The notes under the pieces: model-generated
The model's input: only the letters and a program-made list of their open reading frames with translations
Databases searched by the model: none
Told to the model about the DNA's origin: nothing
DNA from: Lumbricus terrestris
Taxonomy: Eukaryota; Annelida; Clitellata; Crassiclitellata; Lumbricidae
Length of the DNA stretch: 64,000 nucleotides
Assembly: GCA_949752735.1 (NCBI GenBank)
Contig: OX457044.1
Span: 10,359,229 to 10,423,228, forward strand
Direction: 5' to 3'
Translations under genes and position numbers: made by a program
Shown here: in pieces, positions 10,976 through 22,400 of the stretch
How the letters are laid out: every line of letters starts with the position of its first letter
Position numbering within the stretch: position 1 is the stretch's first letter

Positions 10976-13900
10976 CTCTGTCTGTCTCTCTGTCTCTCTC
11001 TCTCTGTCTCTCTCTCTCTCTGTCTCTGTCTGTCTGTCTCTCTCTCTGTCTCTCTCTGTCTCTGTCTCTCTCTCTCTTCTGCCAGTGTTGTCAAATACCT
11101 TCATCTCACCGTGCAACCCACCGATTTAGCTCTTGCCATGACCTTCCTTCATCATACATTTTATTAACATCATTCTCAGTCTACACGGCAATAATTCATG
11201 TTCTTACTCTTTCTATTGGTTTCCCCTTCACTCTTCATTTGACCATAATTCTTAGGAAAGAATTTTCTCCCACATCATATTGAACCAACCACTTACTCCG
11301 GAGTATTCCGATTGTTTTTAACGTAAGCAAAACCAGTAAATATACCAAACGTCTAAACTCATAATCCATCTCGATGGCTGTCAGCATTTCCAAATCCAGC
11401 ACGAATGGCAACACTTGAGTACCATACGTGTGTTAACTGAATGGCCCTGAAAGCTGCTCAAGACCAGTACCACTTAAAGTACCTTTGTCTGTGAAATGGG
11501 ACTGGTATACACAAGTGATCGGTTTTATAAGGCAACTCTAATATACAGTCTGCTACCAGCCTACCACCATAGATTCTCTTTCAAATGTGCGTAATTATTT
11601 AATTGCTATGTCCAATGCAACATCATGTACTTAAAATCCTTCCAAGTAACGGGTCCACATATAACAATGCAAATAAACTCACTCACTTACTCAAGGGCGG
11701 ATACAGAAATTTTCGAAGGGGGCCAAAATTTTGGGTCTTGTTGGTGGGACAGAGGAAAAATTTCGTTGTTGCCAAAAAACTGATGACCTTTTTTTTAGTC
11801 ATTCGTCCAATTTTCCAGGAAAAGATACCATTTCAACCGCCAAAATAGTTGACGACCTTTTGTTTTGGTAGATCAAACGGGGGGGCCACGTCCCATGCAA
11901 TTTTGTAATAGGGGGGCCTGATGTCCTGCTTTTCTCTCTCGCTGCATTTATTTAATGGCTTGTTGAAACCAAATGGGGGGCCACGTCCCATGCAATTTTT
12001 AAATGGGGGCCATGGCCGGATTGCCCCCCCCTGGATCTGCCCCTGCACTTACTCAACCACTGATCTCGCTCCATAGAGCAACCGAGCACATCTCGATTTC
12101 CAGCTGGACCAACCTTGTGACGTGAATGGCCTTGAAAGTGTTGTTCGGAAGTCGGAAGGAGGCGACACTCGACTCATTCTCTGGAAGACGTGCGTCCGTT
12201 CGGATGAGGATGTCGTAGATGGAAGATGGTCGGGACGAGAGACTCATCTTGATTGGACGATAGAGGTTGATGTGAACTCGAATGTTGCCTTCGAAGACGT
12301 TGCAATCTGGCGGCTGAACAGCAGACGACAGGAAACACAGTTTTTTTGTTAACACATCAATTTTTTTCGTACTCGTGTGTTGACATTCGTGCTCATGTGT
12401 TTTATCGTGCTCAAGTGTTTTATTGTACTCATGTGTTTTATCGTACTCATGTGTTTTTATCGTACTCATGTGTTTTTATCGTACTCGTGTGTTTTTATCG
12501 TACTCGTGTGTTTTTATCGTACTCGTGTGTTTTTATCGTACTCGTGTGCTTTTATCGTACTCATGTGTTTTATCGTACTCATGTGTTTTTATCGTACTCA
12601 TGTGTTTTTATCGTACTCGTGTGTTTTTATCGTACTCGTGTGTTTTTATCGTACTCGTGTGCTTTTATCGTACTCATGTGTTTTATCGTACTCGTGTGTT
12701 TTATCGTACTCATGTGTTTTTATCGTACTCATGTGTTTTTATCGTACTCGTGTGCTTTTATCGTACTCATGTGTTTTATCGTACTCAAGTGTTTTATCGT
12801 ACTCATGTGTTGACATTCGAGCTTCACTTAGAAATGCTGAGTTTAAACGTTTGATGTATTTTACAGTCTTGCTTACGTTGAAACAAACAGGAGACTCCCG
12901 AGAAAGTGATTGGGTCGTTATAATGTGGATAAAAATTCATTCCTAAGAACTACAGTGTAATATAATCGAGGGATGAACGAAGGGGAAGACCAAGAATGAT
13001 GATGTTAATAGAGTGGGTGATAACAAAACAAAAATCAGTACAATAAATGTGGCACATAATATCGGTTTCTGAGCTCTATGTTCAGTCATATGCTACTATG
13101 GCTACACTTACAAATACTTTTTACAGAATGACAACATCTTTTTTATACTTGTTTTAGTCGTTTTAGTCTTTAATATTGAGTGCAAAAATCGAATAAAACG
13201 TTTACGAATATTCGTGACATCAAAGTCCTCAGAAACCACAAAATGGATTATTCTGCAATATTGCTGGGCAATTAAAGAATATATTCTGAATCAAATAACG
13301 CAAAAGGCATCGAAATCGGTTTAATATTTTGCAAATTATGGCGAACTCATAGCCATCTGTTGAATTGAAGAATGCTTTCTTGCATCCACTCATTATGGGT
13401 TTACCATTGTCTGCGTAATTTTATGCGATCAGTATACAAATTGAATTGAGAAAAGTAAATAGTTCTGGGACATAATACCACTAACACTGTCTAAAACTGG
13501 CATGCTTTAAGATGTGTTACAGCACAGGTCTACAGTGTAACGTTCTCAACACTCTAACAACAGCTTCATTGTTTTTCCGGTCACTTTTTCAGTACGATCA
13601 CGAATCACGTTGTGAAATGGCTAAATGTTTTCCATTCAAGTGAACTGCTCATTCCCCAAGCATGAACTGCTCTCAGACCGCACGGTGCTTTCTCTGTTAT
13701 TGGTCCCATGATATAGAATGGGCTTCCACTACCTGTACGCCTCATGTTGAAATGCATTTTATCGCAGCCTTAAGCCAGTTCTTTTCTTCGAGGTTGGGTC
13801 TGGAGCGCTCCTGAGCAGTAACCTTGAAGGGGCGCTATATAAATGTAATGTAATAAATGTGCGACAGCAGTGTTCAGATTCACAAAAAAGTTTTTCGCGC

Positions 13901-16349
13901 CAAGCACATAAAGCGGGAGCGCGTAAACAATTCCCCATCGTATTCAAAAGACGCACCACCCTTGAGAAGCAGAATTCCACTCACAGCCCCGAGCCATCAT
14001 CGTCGTGTACCATCATCGTCGTGTACTACCCGATTCCAAGCAGATCCTACGAGAGCTGGGAAAACTTCAGGGAACACTTTCCCATTGGTACCCTGTTGCC
14101 AACAACCATGCTCACCTCCTCCCTCCGATTCTGTTTCTATCCCTCTACGTCATTTCCTTTTCCTCCCCTTCCTCTTCTTGGAAAACTTAACAGACATTGC
14201 TTTGTTCTCCAGTCATGATCGTTCACAGGATGGCATCTACAATTCTACATTGCCTGCAGACCACATCGCTGCTTCTCAATTGACTTAATGGACTTAATGC
14301 AGTTCTCCAAGTCTAACGTTACATAAAAGATTCTCAGAGCACTCGGTTTCAAAGGAGAGTACCAGTAGTCTGGTACTTTTTCTGTAAGTACTGCTATACC
14401 GACTATTACTGACGTAAGTAAGTATATTCTTTATTATTCCACTTGAAAACGCACAATACGACATGAAACATCATTATAATACATCTAGGTAATAAATAGA
14501 TAATAGAATGTACATATTAAAATAACAAGTTGAGTAAACTGAATTAAATATTAGAGCTCTTCAAACAATTCATCCATACAGCTCATCCTGGTGATAAATC
14601 ACTTTCCAATCAACGCATCACAGCGTGGCATCTCTAGATCATGTGAGCGACGTCTAAGTGAGTATCCAGCTGTTCACACTATAGTGGCAGAAGATCATGG
14701 AGGACATGTCCACACAATTTCCCACACAATTTTTAAAACCTTGATGTCTTCAATGTATGAAACGAGTGTCTGTACAATTTCCAAACAGTTTCGCACAAAG
14801 TCTTCTAGTTATGTTTCCTTTCTTCACTACCCACACAAAATAAACACCAATAAACAAAATAAACACCAATAAACAAAATAAACACCAATAAACAAAATAA
14901 ACACCAATAAACTAAACAATCAAAAATAACAATGGAAATCTCTAATAGCAAGAAAACAAAGTTCTCATTGCAACCGATGCAAAAAAGACAAAATGATACA
15001 CAGGAACAAGAGATCAAGACCAAGAGACAAAAAGATACACAGGAACAAGAGAAAAAGATACAGGAACCTGAGACATAAAGATACAGGAACACCTGGAACA
15101 AGAGACAAACACATACATGAACAACAAACAAAAGGATACCGTCCTGAACAAGCGACAAAAGATACAGAAACATGAGAAACAATATACAGGAACAAGTGAC
15201 AACAAAACACAAGAACAAGATATCTCTAATCGGAGACAATACTGACAGATACAGGAACAATAATAGATCCCTTCATATCTAATATCTATTAAGGACATAG
15301 CTACATAATAGCCCTTTGAAATACAATTATAAATGAACATTCTGCTTATGTTTGCACTCAGAACCAACATCATAGACTCGAATGCAGATTATCAGCATGA
15401 ATAGATAAGATTGTTGTATCAATCATAAAAATAGCTACAATGAGATGACTTAATTGGAATAAAGGTCACCAGAGGTCAAGTACCCAACCAGCCCATCCCA
15501 ACTTTCCCAAGCACACTCGAAAAATAATTGAGCTGTTTTTTCTGAAGAGTGTGCTCAGATAATTGTCCAGACATGTTATCACGATGAATCTGCTACATGC
15601 TTTTATATATATATATATGGAACTACTTCTTGAGTAACAGTAGCTGTACACTGTACAGTACCTCCACAGTACAGCAAACTTTTCTGATCAGCGATACAGG
15701 TCAAATCCATGCAGCAGATATGATATGCATCTGATTGGGACAGCTCTAGTGTTTGTTTAGTCAAGACAAGTTTACTTTTATTTTAGTAATGATGAAATTT
15801 TTGTACGATTGGCATGATTAATGTGATGGGGGAGGGGTTAGGGTCTAGAGTAATGATTAACACTCGGGCATATAATATTGTACCGGTATGCTTGCTGTAT
15901 TGGTTCTTCACTGTTGCAGTTATGATAAACATCTCAACACATAAAGTTAGTTTAACAAACATGTAAACGATGAGTATGAACTACTGGTAAAAGCAACTGG
16001 GGGAATCAATACATCTTGCGGTTATAGACCTAAGGTAAGCACCACCCACAGTTGGAGAGACATTCCTTCTCTGCTCAAGGTTGTGGTACAGAGACAGACA
16101 GATAAATATAAACAGATAGACAGACAGAGAGATAGCATGAAGACTTTCTCATTTACAAAGAACCACCTGTTTGATTAGGCAACAACGTGTAAGCAATCCT
16201 CTCAAAACAACAGATGTATTACAAGTCAAGGTGGATCAGCTCACTCTACTTGTGATGTGATGCTATTTTTTGGCATTGTATGCATACGTGATGTCTTGAT
16301 TATTTACTTACCTTATAGATTACACATATTTATTTACTTAACACTTAAA

Positions 16350-16416
<67 letters not shown>

Positions 16417-19400
16417 CGATGATGATGACGAAGACGACGACGATGATGATGCAACACTCCCATTACAAGGCACTCTGCCCCTTTTCCGAAGGCATTTGAA
16501 AACCATTTTCTTTGATAGTGGTTTGGTGTCAGGTCGGGAGCGCCTCTGAGGAGTTCTCTTGAAGTGGCGCTATATAAATGTACGATTACAATTACAATTA
16601 CAAAAACCGTATACACCAACGCATCCATTGACTTTAAACAAGCACTTCAAATTACAAATAACTGGCTTTTCAAAATTAAACAACAGCACAGCATTTTCTG
16701 CTTGACTTCCCAGTTTGAGTTCCTGACTGACTGACTTACTCACAACCGATCAACTGACTGGCTATTTACTGACTGGCTCTGGTACCCAGTGACTGGTTGT
16801 AGTACCAACTGATACATGATCGAACTCACCAGACTCATGACAAGACCATGTCTGTTGACGTTGAACTGTTCTATCCTCTGCATCAGGTCTTCGCGTGACA
16901 TCATCGCAACACCTTCCAGTTTCTTCGCAGCCGTCACGAGAGCGAGAACCGAACTGTCACCCGTCATGTAACCGGAATCAGCATCATCCTGTCACATACC
17001 AACAACAACAACACGACACGTGTCACCTCAGTGGCATGAATGTTTGTCAGTTGGAAGATAAGACATTTAAGATATTTCTATAGCACCACAATATTTATTA
17101 TTGTTCAGGCAACAAACAAACAGTGAGTAAGATGATGAGACAAAGAAGATGACCAGCAGTCCCATAAGATAGCCGCCTGGCATGAAGTCAAGTGATCTCC
17201 GTCTCTTGGTCTCTGCATATGTGGTCATGTGACCAGTCCTCTCCCTTGCTGTCTTATCTTCCAACTGACAGTCATTCATTCGCTCATCCGTTCATTCACT
17301 CGTTCATTCATTCATTCATTCATTCATTTATTCGTTCATTCATTCATCCGCTCATTCATTCATTTGTTCATTCATTCATTTGTTCATTCATTAATTCATT
17401 CGTCCGTTCATTCATCGAGAGGGTTCTATGGACTTATATAGCGCCCCTTCATAAAATCTACTCAGTGGTGCTCCCAGCGCAGCCATGGCAAAAAAGAATT
17501 GAGAAATTTACAAAACAAAGTTTGATTGGTCAGATAAGTAATAAACGCAGCTTTGAAGAATGGAGCTCATTCCAGATGGACGACAGCCCTACAAACAAGA
17601 AAGCTCAGCATTGCCTGGCAGCTGAGCGAGTCTCCAAGGTTAATACTCAAGAGCAATCCTGACCCAACGTTGGCTACAGAGGACAGAACTTTTAACCTCC
17701 TTAGCGTTACATTACTTTCCGGAATAACTGTTACAAAAACGTTACATTTATTTACGACTAGCTGAATAACCCGGCGTTGCCCGGGAAATATAAGTTTTTG
17801 TCCCCAGCCACGCCTGACCCCGTTCCGACTTCACCATTCTGACCCCGCCTTCCATCGACCCCCGCGTTAAGGAGAAGTAACGAACCTCTCCGCTAGGTGT
17901 ACAGGTCTGGTCGATAATCGAAGAGCAAAACCCGTTAAGTCCATTCGACACGTAACTGAGAAAAACGACTTTTTCTGAAAAGATACTACCATTCAGCGCA
18001 ACGTGCTTTTTTCATAAATTGTTCTTTGCCACTTAGATAAAGGAAGTTTTTTAAATCTACGCTTTTTTATTCCGATTATTTGCAGTTATATTCGCATTAT
18101 TTACGTCCACAACATTTTTGCTACGCGGTTTGGCGAGATGTGACGTTAAGATTTGAGCTCAAAATAATGACGTCATGAGTTTAGTGAACATAATTATGCC
18201 ATGTCTAATATATCGTTTTTATAACAGCGAAATTTAAAATATGGAAAGATTTTTGGATGGCGATCTTTATGATTTTCTCGTGTGGATCAGAAGAAAAAAG
18301 CCGAGAATAATCCTCGCAAATATTGTCGATAGAAGTAAATATCACGTGACCTCAAACCGTCATGCCATTGGCTGTAGTTCTCTGGTAGTCAATGGAGGCC
18401 TTGTGGAGGCGATCAACGTGAATGGATTTTGAATCGCTTATCGCGTGCAAGTTTAAATGTTGACATCTCGGGACTTATAAAGTGAATTGGCAGCCGAAAA
18501 TAGTGGCGTTTAACTCCAAATGTGGGTAAGAATCGATTGCAAAAATTTTTTTTAAACGAATCGCTGTAATTTCCGAGTAGGCCTCCGGGCAAAATTGGTG
18601 CATCCCACACACAGAAGGACAAACTTTGAGTTTTATACTTTAAGATTATACTATGTATGACGTATGTATGACGTATGCATGTATGCATGTATGTATATAT
18701 TCATGTATGCCTGTATGTATGAATGTATATATGTATGTATGCATTTTTATATACATGTATACATGTATGTATGTATATATGTATGTATATATATATATGT
18801 ATGTAATATTGTCCTGGGCACGACGTTAAACTGCATCCATCCTCCACCACAGGGAACCAACAACGTCCCTGTGCCGGTCCTAAGCCCGGACAAAAGGAGG
18901 AAGGTTTGCCAGATGGGTGGCGATACGCTGGCAGTAAAAGACCAAGACGATTGTAATCCGCAAAAACCACGGCACAAGTGACATAGCGACCCAGATGCTT
19001 CAAGTTGTCATGATGTGGAGCTGACTTGCACAGGCCGGTCAGGACAGACCGGTGGAGAGAGTCGGAGGAGAGAGCGTGGGACACATACGGGCATTGACCC
19101 AAGTTGTCCTTCATGCCTCTCTCCCAATATTCTCTTCATTCAGGCAAGGTGGTCTATAGCTGCTCCAAGATGTTAATGGTGTGGAGCAGACCTGCTGACC
19201 GGACCTGTTGAAGCTGGGCAATATGACACGAGACAGACTCAGACAGAGAGTGGCGTCGGACTCCTACGGGCGCTGAGCCTAAGGATGTTGATGATGATGA
19301 TGTAATATGTATGTACACATGTATGCATGTATATATGTGTGTATGTATGCATACATGTATGTATGCATATATACATGTATGTATGTATGTATATTTGCAT

Positions 19401-22400
19401 GTATATATATACATGTATGTATGTATATATGTATGCATATGTATGTATATGTATGTATATGTATGTATACATGTATGTTTATGTCTGTATGCATGCATAC
19501 ATGTATGTATGTATATATATACATGTATGTATGTATATGTATATATATATATGTATGTATGTATGTACATATGTATGTATATATATATGTATACATGTAT
19601 GTATGTATGCATATATGTATGTATGTATGCCTACATGTATGTATGTATGTATGTATGTATGTATGTATGTATGTATGTATGCATATATACATGTATGTAT
19701 ATATATATATATTTGTATATATATGATGTATGTATATATGTTTGTATATGTATGTATGTATACATGTTTTTATGTATGTATATATGTATGTATATATGTA
19801 TGTATGCATGCATACATGTATGTATGTATGTATACATGTATGTATGTATGTATATATGTATATATATATTTATGTATATGTATGTATATAGCCCGAGTGT
19901 GGCTCGGGATTAACCGTTTTTGCATAAAATTCCGGACCCGAGTGCTACTCGGGATTAACGCTAAGGAGGTTAAATATTGCAACAGAATGTTGTCAGAGAG
20001 ACTCTTGGCAGCAGGCGCATGTATGAGGTAACCCATTCCAGACTTCAGAGCTAGCAACAAAGAAAGCACGTCACTGTCTGGTAGAAGTCTGCGCTAGGAG
20101 ACAAGAAGTTTGCCCTCTGCGAAGAGAACAGCGGGTCTGGATCAGATCCTGTGTGGAGTGGCAAAACTCCCTGAGATAGGCAGGGGCCACACCAACCAGT
20201 GCCCAAGCTTTATACCGTAATTCAACTTGACTATCGCACACTTTAACTTGACTATCGCACAATTCAACCAACTACCTATCAGCAAAATACTCCGTGGCAC
20301 TTATTAAGTACTGAAGATTAAATTCAAAGCATAAAAGTTACTCAATCTGACGGCCACTTATCAGTTTTAAAGCACAAAATAAATATACCCAATAAAATCC
20401 ACAGATAACCTTGTCAATGTCAATCAGATGTCAAATTAATCAGTTCTGCTCGAATTAGGGGAGGGTTTATCACCGGGAAGGGTTGGTGCAATGCCAATAA
20501 AAAGTAATCAGTGGAGAAAATTGTTGGATCTCTCCTCTCCCAACCCTACTACCCCCCCACCCCCACCCATTCATCACGTTTTAGTACAGCATGAGTGGAT
20601 TGAAGGCAGCCTGGAGCCATGCTGTGCAGAATCAAAATAACCCAGATATACCAACTTGGAGCAAGGCAACCAACTGCGATGTGACCCAAATAAAAAGCAA
20701 ATAAAAAGCAAATAAATCCATAAATGCTTCCGAAATATCCTCAACAGGTTTCCGCGCTGGTTCGAAGTAGATTAAGCAGAAGCGCTAAAATTGATGTACC
20801 AGTGAATATAATAATTTTGTTGTACGTGGACGTATACCAGCTTTGAAGAACCAAAATGACCTTTTGTTGAAATGCTAAAAGAGGAACTGTCATAATCTGA
20901 AATGCCTTTGTGTATTTATTCTATAAACAGTTTCAATAAAATCTGGCAGGCAGAGCCAGGCAACACTTCTGTAATACGATTTAATGTGATTACTAATTTC
21001 TATAGTGCCACGAACAGCCATGGCAATTCACTATCTGACCCTCCTGACCCGTTACCGCTTTAGAGAAGCCCAAGAAAAAAGTTTTAAGAAGAGAGGGAGA
21101 GAAGTAGACCAGAAGGATGAAGAGAGGAGAGTCTAACTCAGAGTGCAGGAAAGGATATTGCCCAAGGATGGTCCAATAATTATAGCTCAAAGGATCAAGC
21201 TGGAGTTAAATTAAGACACAAATGCTATTATGTGCAGGATAATGCGCATAAAACAAGAAGAGCCACTAATGGAGTGCACACACGCATACACACCACACAC
21301 ACGCACACCACACACACACACATACAGCCATACACGTATACACACACCACAGACACACACACTCACACATGTACTTGGAGAGCATCCATTGTATTCGCAC
21401 CTGCATCTTATTTCTATGAAAGTCCTTGTTTATTGAATCAACGCAACAGAGACAAATCAAGTTATGACAGTTTCACCCAAAGTATCCCAAGTGTCAGAAG
21501 AGCAATCCCAAAGGGTGAGATGGGTGATCCGAAATGGCCAAAGGGTTATCCGAAAGGGTAAAAGGGTAATCCAACAGGTCAAAGGAATGATCCGAAAGGG
21601 TAAAGGAGTAGTCTAAAATGGTAAAAGGGGTGCTCCAAAGGGCAAAATGGGTAATCCAAAGGGTCAAAGGGATCATTTGAAAGGGTCAAAGAGTATTCCA
21701 AATGGTCAAATTGGTAATCCAAAGGATCAAATGGGTAATCCAAAAGGGTCAAATGTGTAATCCAAAAGGGTCAAATGTGTAATCCAAAAGGGTCAAAGGC
21801 CATACAGACAGAGTCCATCCTGCTTGAAGGAGTAGACTCTGGAACAGTGGAATCAATAGTGGGGAGTCAAGATAAAAGTAAATTACCTCGTTCATTGGAT
21901 CGCAGAGTTTGCCCCCGACCTCCAGGTGACCTCTGCAGAGCCTCAGAGCATCGAGACTTCCAAACGCCTTCGACGTTCGGCCAATCAAAGAAGAAGACGA
22001 AGGCGACGGTGTTTTAGACGACACCGCAGCGACAATCGCACAGCTTCCGTCTGAATGGCGACGTGGTGACGATTGCCTTCGCGGGTCAGTTGTTGTCTCT
22101 CTCAGTTCCGCAAGAACATCTTCACTTTTGTCTGACTCGGGAATAACACAAGACACTGGTTCACTGCTAACACACTGGTTCCCCTCTTCAAGAGTCTCGT
22201 CGACAGATGGAACGCTTGCCGCGTTTAAGGTCGACGCGTGACCTTCAACACCCGGAGAGGTGTCCTTGATGCGAAGGAGTCCATGCGGTGGCGGCGATGA
22301 AAGGCTTCCCTCATCCTTCGGTGCCTTGGAAGTAATCGATGCGACAATGGGAGATGAGGAACCTTTTGCGTCTGATTCCGACGCGGAAGACAGAGGTGTG

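Larger units (their letters stand above)
17696..19969. mobile_element. TTAA-flanked inverted-repeat composite (piggyBac-like ends)
   Basis: Ends CCTCCTTAGCGTTA at the left and its reverse complement at the right are each bounded by TTAA (17692-17695, 19970-19973), the piggyBac target. Homology of the ends continues inward (TCCGGAAT, CAAAAACG). The right end has two 17-nt hairpins, CCCGAGTGCTACTCGGG (19937-19953) and CCCGAGTGTGGCTCGGG (19892-19908). No transposase was found. The interior is filled by another repeat (17757-18650) and ATGT arrays, so it is probably an old element enlarged by later insertions. Confidence 0.7.

Noticed and set aside
10762..11283. Long open frames rich in Ser/Leu/Val/Cys over CTCTGT repeats
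   Set aside because: Low-complexity translation of a microsatellite. Several frames and both strands are open, and the true exon (10700-10821) lies beside it on the minus strand.
12346..12946. Plus-strand frames of up to 189 codons with [12 protein letters not shown] repeats
   Set aside because: Translation of the 19-bp minisatellite; three frames are open at once and no start or splice context is present.
19307..20031. 234-codon Tyr/Met/Cys frame
   Set aside because: Pure ATGT microsatellite translation, open in all frames.
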